Of a stretch of DNA of 8,479 bases, positions 1 to 6,135 are shown one piece after another; position 1 is the first letter of the stretch, and each line of letters opens with the position of its first letter. Made by a program: the position numbers and the translations under genes. Source of the DNA: Actinomycetota bacterium (lineage in GTDB: Bacteria; Actinomycetota; Acidimicrobiia; IMCC26256; PALSA-610); NCBI GenBank assembly GCA_030839105.1, contig JAUZEI010000430.1, forward strand, positions 1-8,479, read 5' to 3'. Below the pieces are notes generated by a model, which worked only from the letters and a program-made list of their open reading frames with translations, did not search any database and had not been told where the DNA came from.

Positions 1-308
1 AGGAAGTGAACGCGATCTACAAGGGCCGCCGCGACGCGTTGATCGACGGTCTCGATCGGCTCGGCTGGCACATCGAACGTCCGAAGGGGACGATGTTCGT
101 CTGGGCGCGCATCCCGGAGCCGTACGCGGAGATGTCGAGCATCGAGTTCACCACGATGTGCGTGCAAGAGGCGAAGGTCGCGCTCTCGCCCGGCAACGGT
201 TTCGGTCCGGGAGGCGAGGGTTACGTGCGGTTCGCGCTCGTCGAGAACGAGAAGCGGATCCAGCAGGCCATGCGCCAGATCCGCAAGGGCCTGACCAAGC
301 TCGGCTGA
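1..308 (+). CDS. Class I/II PLP aminotransferase, C-terminal fragment (alanine / LL-diaminopimelate aminotransferase-like)
   Basis: This is the last ~102 codons of a gene that begins before the window; the reading frame starts at base 3. The visible part is the small C-terminal domain of a fold-type I PLP aminotransferase. It has the stretch [15 protein letters not shown], then [38 protein letters not shown]. In this family the Arg of the YVRFALVE segment binds the substrate carboxylate. The wording resembles AlaC/YfdZ-type alanine aminotransferases and LL-diaminopimelate aminotransferase-like enzymes. The catalytic lysine and PLP-binding residues lie upstream, outside the window, so substrate cannot be assigned. 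The GTG at base 6 is an internal Val codon, not a start. The gene ends in TGA and converges on the TetR gene, with 27 bp between them. Family assignment is firm; substrate is a guess. Confidence 0.88.
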   Translation, partial: EVNAIYKGRRDALIDGLDRLGWHIERPKGTMFVWARIPEPYAEMSSIEFTTMCVQEAKVALSPGNGFGPGGEGYVRFALVENEKRIQQAMRQIRKGLTKLG

Positions 309-335
309 CTCCGGTTCGACGCGCCGATCAGCCGA
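301..335. terminator. Possible hairpin between convergent genes
   Basis: TCGGCTGA (301-308, including the aminotransferase stop) is the exact reverse complement of TCAGCCGA (328-335), giving an 8-bp stem with a 19-base loop. A second copy of the right arm follows because GCCGATCA is tandemly repeated at 323-338. The position between two convergent genes fits a shared bidirectional terminator. There is no T-tract on either side and the loop is long, so this is only a candidate. Confidence 0.25.
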
Positions 336-920
336 TCAGCCGGCGAGGCCCTCGAGACAGAACGCGACGCACAGGTCGGCCACCTCGTCCAGGGGCAGGT
401 TGCCCTCGACGAGGGAATGGCGGGTCAGCTCGGCGACGACACCGTGGATCGCGTGCGCGAGCAGCGCCGGGTCACGATCGGCGATCCGGCCGTCGACGAT
501 CCCGTCCTTCAGGTGGCGGATCGTGTCGGCGATCGCGATCTCGCGGTTCCGGGCCAGGACCGGCGCAAACGTCTCGTCCGTCGCCGCGAACTGAATGATC
601 GCGAAGTACTCGCGATGCTCGGCGAACCAGGCGAGCGACGCCCGGATGCCGAGCTCGATGCGCCGGACCGGATCGGCTTCCTCGCCGATCGCCTGCTGTT
701 GGCGCTTGCGCAGGTCGTGGTTCGACGCCTTCAGCAACTCGGTCAGCAGCTCTTCCTTCGAGGCGAAGTACCAGTAGAAGACGCCCTTGCCGACCCCGAG
801 CGCGGCCACCACGTCGGCCACCGAGGTCGGGTGGTAGCCCCGTTCCGCGAACAGGCGGGCACCACATTCCATGAGCTGGTCGCGGCGTTCCCGACCCCGC
901 GGAGTGAGCTTGCGCCGCAT
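336..920 (-). CDS. TetR/AcrR family transcriptional repressor
   Basis: A 194-residue one-component regulator when started at the ATG at 920. The N-terminal DNA-binding domain covers about residues 10-60. Its helix-turn-helix reads TSVADVVAALGVGKGVFYWYF (residues ~32-52) and is followed by the typical SKEELL. The rest is a helical ligand-binding and dimerisation domain; it includes WFAEHREYFAIIQF, common in TetR proteins, but gives no hint of the ligand. An in-frame GTG at 941 would add seven residues. I prefer 920 because a −10-like TACGCT (932-927) ends six bases before it, as in a leaderless transcript, and because the GTG directly abuts the palindrome at 942-957. That palindrome probably makes the gene autoregulated. 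Other targets could include the divergent small ORF and acyltransferase. The family is certain; effector and regulon are unknown. Confidence 0.93.
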   Translation of the reverse strand: MRRKLTPRGRERRDQLMECGARLFAERGYHPTSVADVVAALGVGKGVFYWYFASKEELLTELLKASNHDLRKRQQQAIGEEADPVRRIELGIRASLAWFAEHREYFAIIQFAATDETFAPVLARNREIAIADTIRHLKDGIVDGRIADRDPALLAHAIHGVVAELTRHSLVEGNLPLDEVADLCVAFCLEGLAG

Positions 921-932
921 CACGCGAGCGTA
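921..932 (-). promoter_or_regulatory. tetR promoter −10, leaderless arrangement
   Basis: On the minus strand TACGCT (932-927) fits the actinobacterial −10 pattern TAnnnT and is preceded by G. Six bases (CGCGTG) separate it from the ATG at 920, which puts the expected transcript start on the start codon. No Shine-Dalgarno is present. The TTGACC of the palindrome (957-952) could serve as a −35, although the 19-base spacer is long. Confidence 0.45.
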
Positions 933-941
933 CTGCCGCAC

Positions 942-957
942 TTGACCGCGCGGTCAA
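942..957. promoter_or_regulatory. Perfect 16-bp palindrome, likely TetR operator
   Basis: TTGACCGCGCGGTCAA is a perfect palindrome of two 8-base half-sites without spacer. If the tetR transcript starts at the ATG at 920, the site spans about −22 to −37 and overlaps the −35 region, so a bound dimer would block RNA polymerase. TetR proteins commonly bind such short palindromes next to their own gene. The link to this particular repressor is inferred from position. Confidence 0.7.
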
Positions 958-1090
958 CATTCTCGACGCGCCCGGCCCGGGGTGTGGCCGCGTCATGAGC
1001 GACGTCATCAGAGGGTCAACTGCTGTTCGCGTTCTCGTGACACGCCGGGAACCGCCGCGCCATGTCGTCGTTCGAGACTGGCGACGTCGA
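958..1090. other. Intergenic region between tetR and the small ORF
   Basis: About 130 bp between the tetR operator and the ribosome binding site of the next ORF. It holds two near-identical GCGACGTC segments (near 1000 and 1081) and a −10-like GAGACT (1074-1079), but no convincing promoter or RNA structure. Frames that stay open through here look like GC-driven shadows. Confidence 0.3.
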
Positions 1091-1096
1091 AGGAGG
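1091..1096 (+). promoter_or_regulatory. Consensus Shine-Dalgarno AGGAGG
   Basis: AGGAGG followed by a 5-base spacer and ATG at 1102. This fixes the start of the 59-codon ORF and is the main reason to call that ORF real. The same hexamer precedes the phosphofructokinase gene (4161-4166); most other genes in the window lack one. Confidence 0.7.
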
Positions 1097-1101
1097 ACCC
1101 G

Positions 1102-1281
1102 ATGCGGCGGTTACTGCTCAGCCTCGTGCACTTGGACGTGATGCACGAGATCGGGACCGGTCGTGCGCTCGACAACGCCCGCCGCGAGCACGAGGAGGTG
1201 GCGCGGACGATGGCCGTCATCGACGCGCTGGCGAGCCGGCTCGGGGTGCCGGCGCCCGTAACGGAGCCGGTCGCCGCCTGA
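1102..1281 (+). CDS. Small protein of unknown function (59 aa)
   Basis: I do not recognise this protein. It begins MRRLLLSLVHLDVMHEIGTGRAL, continues as a charged helical stretch (DNARREHEEVARTMAVIDALASRLG) and ends in a Pro/Val/Ala-rich tail. The first 12 residues are hydrophobic but too short and interrupted for a confident TM segment or signal peptide. Support comes from the consensus AGGAGG five bases before the ATG and from mostly G/C third positions, as in neighbouring genes. The same frame stays open upstream to 982, but the Shine-Dalgarno argues for 1102. It lies 42 bp before the acyltransferase on the same strand and could be co-transcribed with it or be a target of the divergent TetR. 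A chance ORF remains possible. Confidence 0.55.
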   Translation: MRRLLLSLVHLDVMHEIGTGRALDNARREHEEVARTMAVIDALASRLGVPAPVTEPVAA

Positions 1282-1296
1282 TCCCTCCCGCACCGC

Positions 1297-1310
1297 GCCG
1301 TCCACGGCGT
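1297..1310. repeat. 14-bp inverted repeat before the acyltransferase
   Basis: CGCCGT-CC-ACGGCG is a perfect 6-bp inverted repeat with a 2-base spacer. It ends directly against the −10-like TACGCT (1311-1316). It could be an operator for the acyltransferase gene. A loop of two bases is too tight for a good terminator hairpin. GC-rich palindromes of this size can also arise by chance. Confidence 0.3.
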
Positions 1311-1323
1311 ACGCTGTCGGGGC
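1311..1323 (+). promoter_or_regulatory. Acyltransferase promoter −10, leaderless arrangement
   Basis: TACGCT, preceded by G, lies seven bases (GTCGGGC) before the TTG start at 1324. There is no Shine-Dalgarno, so a transcript starting on or next to the TTG is likely. The same order, −10-like hexamer then GTCGGCC then start codon, occurs before the Nudix gene at 8252-8264. Confidence 0.4.
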
Positions 1324-2043
1324 TTGTACTGGATCGTGAAGGGTCTCCTGACTCCGTTCATCCGGATCTTCGTGCGCCTACGCGTCGAGGGTCGAGAGCA
1401 TGTGCCGAAGCGCGGCGCGGTGATCCTCGCGTGCAATCACCGCTCGTTCCTCGATTCCTTCTTCATCCCGTTGGTCGTGCGGCGGCGGGTGACCTTCGTC
1501 GCGAAGGCGGAGTACTTCGACGACGTGAAGACGGCGTGGTTCTTCAAGAGCTGCGGCCAGATCCCGATCCGGCGCGAGGGCGGCAGCGCCAGCGAGCGTG
1601 CGCTCACGTCCGCGACCGAGGTGCTGCGCGCGGGGGACGTGTTCGCCATCTACCCGGAGGGCACACGCACTCGCGACGGTTTGCTGCACCGCGGTCACAC
1701 CGGGATCGCGCGTCTCGCCCTGCGGTGCAACGTGCCCATCGTGCCGATCGGGATGATCGGCAGTGACGAGGTCCAGCCGGTCGACTCCCGGATGCCGAAA
1801 CTGTTCCGGCCTGTCACGATCCGGTTCGGCGAGCCCATCGATCCGGCTCGCTACGCGGGTCGCGAACAGGATCGCATGGCCCTGCGCGAGCTCACCGACG
1901 AGGTGATGTACGAGATCCGCGAGCTCTCGGGCTATGAGTACGTCGATACGTACGCCACGAAACAGGCCGAGGACATTCCCACCGAGACCGCACGGGTCGC
2001 GAGCTTCGCGGACGCCCGCCGGCCGGTGACGGCAGTCTCGTAG
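1324..2043 (+). CDS. plsC: PlsC-type lysophospholipid / 1-acylglycerol-3-phosphate acyltransferase
   Basis: A 239-residue PlsC/LPLAT family enzyme. These enzymes transfer an acyl chain from acyl-CoA or acyl-ACP to a lysophospholipid, classically lysophosphatidate to phosphatidate, at the inner face of the membrane. The four family blocks are visible: NHRSFLDS (the catalytic HX4D, residues ~39-44), the GQIPIRREGG segment (~79-88), YPEGTRTRDG (~114-123) and VPIVPIG (~137-143). The N-terminal YWIVKGLLTPFIRIFVRLRV is hydrophobic and basic and may associate with the membrane. The TTG start leaves no room for a long leader, since the −10-like hexamer ends seven bases upstream. Family members also acylate other acceptors, so the exact substrate is open. 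The gene converges on glycerol kinase, whose product, glycerol-3-phosphate, begins the same pathway, but the two genes are not in one operon. Confidence 0.9.
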   Translation: MYWIVKGLLTPFIRIFVRLRVEGREHVPKRGAVILACNHRSFLDSFFIPLVVRRRVTFVAKAEYFDDVKTAWFFKSCGQIPIRREGGSASERALTSATEVLRAGDVFAIYPEGTRTRDGLLHRGHTGIARLALRCNVPIVPIGMIGSDEVQPVDSRMPKLFRPVTIRFGEPIDPARYAGREQDRMALRELTDEVMYEIRELSGYEYVDTYATKQAEDIPTETARVASFADARRPVTAVS

Positions 2044-2062
2044 TTTCCCCGGGCGGTTTGCC
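2044..2062. other. Short convergent gap
   Basis: Nineteen bases separate the acyltransferase stop from the glycerol kinase stop. No hairpin with a T-run is visible, so each transcript probably runs into the other gene. Confidence 0.4.
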
Positions 2063-4111
2063 TCAGTCGTGTGACCAGTCGCGCGATCGCTCGACGGCTC
2101 GATGCCAGGCCGATTCCCGCGTCACGCGCTCGGCCTCGGTCATGTCGGGCGTGAACGACGCGTCGGCGGACCATCTCGCGTTCACTTCGTCGGGCGAGTT
2201 CCACACGTCCTCGCCGAGCCCCGCGAGGAACGCGGCGCCGAGCGCGGTCGTCTCCTGGATCGCGGCCCGCCGCACGGTCACGCCGAGCAGGTCGGCCTGG
2301 AACTGGCACAAGAGGTCCATCACCGCCGCGCCGCCGTCGACGCGCAGCTCGGGCGGCGCCGTCCCACTCGCGCGCGTGATCGCGTCGATGACATCGGCGG
2401 TCTGGAAGGCCATCGCCTCGACCACGGCTCGGGCGAGATGACCCCGTGTCGTGCCGCGCGTGATCCCGACGATGGTGCCGCGTGCGTACGGATCCCACCA
2501 CGGCGATCCGAGGCCGGTGAATGCGGGTACGACGAACACGCCGCCCGCGTCCGGCACCGTCGCGGCGAGCGGCCCGATTTCCGAGGCTTCGCGGATGACT
2601 CCCAAGCCGTCGCGCAGCCATTGCACCGCGGCCCCCGTGACAAAGATCGCGCCTTCCATGGCGTAGGTGACCGGTCCCGCACCGAGCGACCAGGCGATCG
2701 TCGTGAGCAGGCCGTCGACGGGTTCCGGGAGTCTGTCGCCGATGTTCGTCAGTACGAACGATCCGGTTCCGTACGTGTTCTTCGTCATGCCCGGCGCGAC
2801 ACACGCCTGGCCGAACAGCGCCGCCTGCTGGTCGCCGGCAATGCCGCTCACGGGCACGCGCAATCCGGCTGCGTGCTCGGCCGCCGTGACGCCGAACCGT
2901 CCGCTCGACGGCCGCACCTCGGGGAGGATCGTGCGCGGTATCTCGAACAGGGAGCACAGCTCGTCCGACCAGACGGCGGACCCGATGTCGTACAACATCG
3001 TTCGGCTCGCGTTCGACGGGTCGGTCGCGTGCACGCCACCGTCGGGGCCGCCGGTCAGCTTCCAGAGCAACCAGGAGTCGACAGTGCCGAAGAGGAGATC
3101 GTCGTCGACGTCCACGCCACCGGCGTGCAGCAACCACGACAACTTCGAGCCCGAGAAGTACGGGTCGAGGACGAGTCCGGTCGCGCGCCGGATCATGGGT
3201 TCGTGGCCGGCGGCGCGCAGTTCGTCGCACCGCTCGGCGGTGCGACGGTCCTGCCACACGATGGCGCGGGCGCGTGGTGCACCGGTGCGGCGATCCCACA
3301 CCACGACGGTCTCGCGCTGGTTCGTGATGCCGACGGCGGCGATCGTCTCGCCCATGGCGCCGACTTGGCCCGCGACGTCGGCCAGCGTCTCGACCGTCAC
3401 CCGCAAGATGTCGTCGGCGTCGTGTTCGACCCAACCCGGTCGCGGAAAGTGTTGCGGGAACTCACGATACGAGCGGGCGAGGGGTCGGCCGTCGTCGCCG
3501 ACGGCGAACGCGCGCACGCCCGTCGTGCCGGCATCGATCGCGACGATGCAACTCACGTCCGGGCCGACTGCACGCAGGGTTGTGAGCTCGGCCGCGAATG
3601 CGCGGGCCCGAGCAGATGCGTCCAACTCGAACCAGAGCGGCCTCGCCTCCCGCGACGTGATGCGCACGCGTTGCCGCCCTCGGGCGACGACGTCGGCGGT
3701 GACGAAGATCCGTTCGAAACGCGCGTTGTACACGCGCCGCCGCGGACGGCGGGTGAAGAATCCGGTCGAGAACAGGCTGAGTGAACGATCGGTCACGACC
3801 GCGAAGTCGAGCGTGCGCGCCCCGAAGATGCGGTGCAGCCGCACCTCACGCGATACCCAGCCCTGTGCCCATGCGAGTACCTGTTCTTCGCCGCCGACCA
3901 GTCGTCGCAGCCGGGCATCGATGCGTTCCTCGCGGCCGTCCGCACGCTCTTCCTCGGGACGAGTGGTGGTCGACGCCGGCACTTCCGACGGACCGGTCAC
4001 CGGGTCGGGGTCCGGGCTCGGGCGGGCTGGGGATTGGACCGCCGGATCGGTCGGCACCTCGGGGGCGTCGATTGCATCGGGCGTTGGCAGGTCCGGTGTT
4101 GGTTGGTCCAT
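2063..4111 (-). CDS. glpK: Glycerol kinase with N-terminal Pro/Asp-rich and PH-like extension
   Basis: A 682-residue protein; ordinary glycerol kinases have about 500. From residue ~188 it is a full FGGY glycerol kinase, converting glycerol and ATP to sn-glycerol-3-phosphate. Visible motifs are AIDAGTTGVRA (191-201), NQRET (264-268; Arg266/Glu267 bind glycerol), WQDRRTA, DPYFSGSK (316-323, Tyr318), GTVDSWLLWKLTGG, NASRTMLYDI, AGDQQAALFGQ (Asp427 catalytic), KNTYGTGSF, VPAFTGLGSPWWDPYARG and ETTALGAAFLAG. Subtracting about 183 restores E. coli GlpK numbering. Residues 1-55 are Pro/Asp/Thr-rich and probably disordered. Residues ~62-180 form a separate domain (GEEQVLAWAQGWVSREVRLHR, FAVVTDRSLSLFSTGFFTRRPRRRVYNARFERI) that reads like a bacterial PH-like β-sandwich. 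The two parts share one frame without a stop. Codon 186 is GTG (3556) and could be a separate kinase start, but has no Shine-Dalgarno or −10 before it. The start at 4111 is also unproven. No glpF or glpD is adjacent. Confidence 0.93.
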   Translation of the reverse strand: MDQPTPDLPTPDAIDAPEVPTDPAVQSPARPSPDPDPVTGPSEVPASTTTRPEEERADGREERIDARLRRLVGGEEQVLAWAQGWVSREVRLHRIFGARTLDFAVVTDRSLSLFSTGFFTRRPRRRVYNARFERIFVTADVVARGRQRVRITSREARPLWFELDASARARAFAAELTTLRAVGPDVSCIVAIDAGTTGVRAFAVGDDGRPLARSYREFPQHFPRPGWVEHDADDILRVTVETLADVAGQVGAMGETIAAVGITNQRETVVVWDRRTGAPRARAIVWQDRRTAERCDELRAAGHEPMIRRATGLVLDPYFSGSKLSWLLHAGGVDVDDDLLFGTVDSWLLWKLTGGPDGGVHATDPSNASRTMLYDIGSAVWSDELCSLFEIPRTILPEVRPSSGRFGVTAAEHAAGLRVPVSGIAGDQQAALFGQACVAPGMTKNTYGTGSFVLTNIGDRLPEPVDGLLTTIAWSLGAGPVTYAMEGAIFVTGAAVQWLRDGLGVIREASEIGPLAATVPDAGGVFVVPAFTGLGSPWWDPYARGTIVGITRGTTRGHLARAVVEAMAFQTADVIDAITRASGTAPPELRVDGGAAVMDLLCQFQADLLGVTVRRAAIQETTALGAAFLAGLGEDVWNSPDEVNARWSADASFTPDMTEAERVTRESAWHRAVERSRDWSHD
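3554..3556 (-). other. Alternative internal GTG start for the kinase domain
   Basis: The GTG at 3556-3554 is codon 186 of the long frame and lies just before the kinase core. Starting here would give a 497-residue protein, the normal glycerol kinase length. No Shine-Dalgarno or −10-like hexamer is seen in the ~25 bases upstream, so fusion is favoured. If it were used, the N-terminal part would have to be a separate or longer product of the same message. Confidence 0.2.
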
Positions 4112-4170
4112 CGAAAGTGACGCCCGGGACGCGGACTCGCGGCAGGATAGAACAAAGCAGAGGAGGCACG
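4112..4170. promoter_or_regulatory. Divergent promoter region glpK / phosphofructokinase
   Basis: 59 bp separate the two divergent starts. On the minus strand TATCCT (4149-4144) fits TAnnnT and would give glpK a leader of roughly 25 bases. On the plus strand the overlapping TAGAAC (4148-4153) is a weaker −10 candidate for the phosphofructokinase. The two overlap, so transcription in one direction might hinder the other. No operator palindrome is evident. Confidence 0.35.
4161..4166 (+). promoter_or_regulatory. Consensus Shine-Dalgarno of the phosphofructokinase
   Basis: AGGAGG with a 4-base spacer to the ATG at 4171. It decides the start: the longer in-frame reading from 3781 runs antisense through glpK and is spurious. 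Confidence 0.75.
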
Positions 4171-5199
4171 ATGCGCATCGGAATGCTGACCGGCGGTGGC
4201 GATTGCCCCGGATTGAACGCAGTCATCCGGGCGGTGGTCCGCAAGGGTGTCGGCGAGTTCGGCCACACGATCGTCGGCTATCGCCACGGTTGGCGGGGCC
4301 CGATGGAGGGCGAGTCGATGGACTTGTCGCTGTGGACCGTCCGAGGGCTGCTTCCCCGGGGCGGCACCATCCTCGGCACGTCGCGCACGAACCCGTACAA
4401 GACCGACGACGGACCGCGAAAGGTGCTCGCGACGTTGGCGCGCGATCGTATCGACGCGCTGATCGCGATCGGCGGTGAAGACACACTCGGCGTCGCGTTG
4501 AAGCTCGAGGGCGATGGCGTGCGCATCGTCGGTGTACCGAAGACGATCGACAACGACCTCTCGGGAACCGACTTCACGTTCGGGTTCCATACCGCGGTGC
4601 AGATCGCGACCGACGCGATCGATCGTCTGCACACGACCGCCGAGAGTCACGACCGCGTGATGGTTGTCGAGGTGATGGGTCGTCATGCGGGTTGGATCGC
4701 TACGTACTCCGGGATGGCGGGCGGCGCTGACATCATCCTCATTCCCGAGGAGCCGTTCGACATCGACGAGATCTGCGATCGGCTCAAGCACCGTCACCAA
4801 CAAGGTGCGAGCTTCTCCATCGTCGTCGCCGCCGAGGGCGCCACGCCCAAGGAAGGCACGATGGAAGTGCAGGCGGGGGAGGTCGACGACTTCGGGCACG
4901 TTCGGCTGGGGGGGATCGGCCAACGGCTGTCCGACGAGATCGAACGCCGCACGGGTTACGAGGCGCGCATGACGGCGCTCGGACACGTACTACGGGGCGG
5001 AAGTCCGAGCGCGTACGACCGGGTGATCGCGACCCGTTTCGGAGTCGAGGCGATCGACGCCGCCCACGAGGGCGACTACGGGAAGATGGTTGCGCTGCAT
5101 GGAACCGCGGTCGTGCGCATTCCCATCGAGGAGGGCGTGGACCGGCTGAAAACGGTCGACGGCCGTCTCTTCGAGACCGCGAGCGTCTTCTTCGGCTGA
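4171..5199 (+). CDS. pfp: 6-phosphofructokinase, group III, predicted PPi-dependent
   Basis: A 342-residue phosphofructokinase A-family enzyme that phosphorylates fructose-6-phosphate at C1. Motifs in order: MLTGGGDCPGLNAVIR (5-20, phosphoryl-donor loop), GGEDTLG (101-107), PKTIDNDLSGTDFTFG (123-138, with catalytic Asp127), MGRHAGW (169-175), IPEEP (191-195) and LGHVLRGGSPSAYDR (270-284). Numbering matches E. coli PfkA at the donor-deciding sites. Residue 104 is Asp (Gly in the E. coli ATP enzyme) and 124 is Lys (Gly in E. coli). Asp104 plus Lys124 is the pair found in pyrophosphate-dependent enzymes such as that of Amycolatopsis methanolica. A PPi enzyme works reversibly and lacks classical allosteric control. 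Length is normal for the group. The start is set by AGGAGG and ATG. The gene heads a four-gene same-strand run. The family is certain; donor choice is a residue-based prediction. Confidence 0.94.
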   Translation: MRIGMLTGGGDCPGLNAVIRAVVRKGVGEFGHTIVGYRHGWRGPMEGESMDLSLWTVRGLLPRGGTILGTSRTNPYKTDDGPRKVLATLARDRIDALIAIGGEDTLGVALKLEGDGVRIVGVPKTIDNDLSGTDFTFGFHTAVQIATDAIDRLHTTAESHDRVMVVEVMGRHAGWIATYSGMAGGADIILIPEEPFDIDEICDRLKHRHQQGASFSIVVAAEGATPKEGTMEVQAGEVDDFGHVRLGGIGQRLSDEIERRTGYEARMTALGHVLRGGSPSAYDRVIATRFGVEAIDAAHEGDYGKMVALHGTAVVRIPIEEGVDRLKTVDGRLFETASVFFG

Positions 5200-5234
5200 G
5201 TGGGCCGAGCGGGAATGCGCGGCGGGCGCGCCGG

Positions 5235-5250
5235 TAGCATCGCCGCGGTC
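5235..5250 (+). promoter_or_regulatory. tesB promoter −10
   Basis: TAGCAT (5235-5240), preceded by G, fits TAnnnT and lies ten bases before the ATG at 5251, so the leader would be only a few bases. There is no Shine-Dalgarno. It suggests that tesB and the genes behind it can be transcribed independently of the phosphofructokinase gene. Confidence 0.4.
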
Positions 5251-6135
5251 ATGGGCAGCGCACTCGACGATCTGATCGATCTTTTGGAGCTCGAGCAGCT
5301 CGAGGCGAACCTGTTCCGCGGCGTGAGTCCGGACGAGGATCGCCAGCGCGTGTTCGGCGGACAGGTTGCAGGACAGGCGCTCGTAGCCGCGGGCCGGACG
5401 GTCGACTCCGATCGACACGTCCACTCGCTGCACGCGTATTTTCTGCGTCCCGGCGATCCTCGCATTCCGATCGTCTACGACGTCGACCGCATCCGCGACG
5501 GCCATAGCTTCACGACCCGCCGCGTCGTCGCGATCCAGCACGGGCGTGCGATCTTCAATCTGTCGGCGTCGTTCCACATCCACGAGCCGGGGCCCGAGCA
5601 TCAGTACCCCATGCCGGATGCCCCGGATCCCGAGACGCTGCCGACGATGCGGGAACGGCTCGAGCCGTACACGGACCGTTTTCCCGCCCCGTTCGTGGAG
5701 TGGATCCGGCGCGACCGCCCGATCGACACCCGCTCGTCACGCCTGCCGCGGTGGCTCGATCCCGACCCCAGCCCGCGTGAACCCGAGCAGCTGGTGTGGT
5801 TCCGAGCCGACGGCAAGCTTCCCGACGACCCCTTGCTCCACGCGTGCATCGTCGCGTACGCGTCCGATCTCACGTTGCTCGACACCGCCGTGATGTCGCA
5901 CGCGCATTCGTGGGACGACGACCGGTTCATGATCGCGAGCCTCGACCACGCCATGTGGTTCCACCGTCCACTGCGCGCCGATGAATGGCTGCTCTATCAC
6001 CAGAAGAGCCCGTCGGCGCAGGGTGCGCGCGGACTTGCGGAGGGCTTCATCTTCCGGCGCGACGGAGCGCTCGCGGTCACCGTGATCCAAGAAGGGCTGA
6101 TCCGCCCGGTGAAGCCCGGCTGGCAGGAGCCGTGA
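5251..6135 (+). CDS. tesB: Acyl-CoA thioesterase II, TesB family
   Basis: A 294-residue double-hotdog thioesterase that hydrolyses acyl-CoA to free fatty acid and CoA; E. coli TesB has 286. Typical stretches: [20 protein letters not shown] at the N-terminus, [20 protein letters not shown] (32-51), [12 protein letters not shown] (58-69), [23 protein letters not shown] (86-108), [11 protein letters not shown] (203-213), [11 protein letters not shown] (230-240) and [11 protein letters not shown] (277-287). The expected catalytic triad is Asp206, Ser230 (Thr in E. coli TesB) and Gln280. The same frame is open from a GTG at 5200, right after the phosphofructokinase stop, but TesB homology begins at 5251 and a −10-like hexamer lies inside the extra piece, so 5251 is preferred. 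The stop overlaps the next start (GTGA). The physiological acyl-CoA substrate is unknown. Confidence 0.94.
   Translation: MGSALDDLIDLLELEQLEANLFRGVSPDEDRQRVFGGQVAGQALVAAGRTVDSDRHVHSLHAYFLRPGDPRIPIVYDVDRIRDGHSFTTRRVVAIQHGRAIFNLSASFHIHEPGPEHQYPMPDAPDPETLPTMRERLEPYTDRFPAPFVEWIRRDRPIDTRSSRLPRWLDPDPSPREPEQLVWFRADGKLPDDPLLHACIVAYASDLTLLDTAVMSHAHSWDDDRFMIASLDHAMWFHRPLRADEWLLYHQKSPSAQGARGLAEGFIFRRDGALAVTVIQEGLIRPVKPGWQEP

Noticed and set aside
323..341. Tandem GCCGATCA repeat
   Set aside because: Only two 8-base copies, partly inside the tetR 3' end. Too short to be a repeat array or attachment site; it only adds to the possible hairpin.
1932..3434. 500-codon open frame on the minus strand overlapping glpK
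   Set aside because: The translation is Arg/Gly-rich low-complexity sequence with no family motif, and it shares its DNA with the motif-rich glycerol kinase. It is a GC-driven shadow frame.
2102..4478. Long plus-strand open frames (560 and 603 codons) antisense to glpK
   Set aside because: They run antisense to a well-supported gene, have no recognisable domain and show Arg/Ser/Pro-biased composition typical of shadow frames in high-GC DNA.
3997..4986. 329-codon minus-strand frame antisense to the phosphofructokinase
   Set aside because: It contains no motif, while the plus strand encodes a full phosphofructokinase with a Shine-Dalgarno.
5200..5250. Longer TesB start at the GTG immediately after the phosphofructokinase stop
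   Set aside because: The extra 17 residues are Gly/Arg-rich and unlike TesB N-termini, and a −10-like TAGCAT lies within them.
5287..5305. CTCGAG-containing symmetric stretch early in tesB
   Set aside because: It is explained by the coding sequence LELEQLE, a normal part of TesB N-termini.
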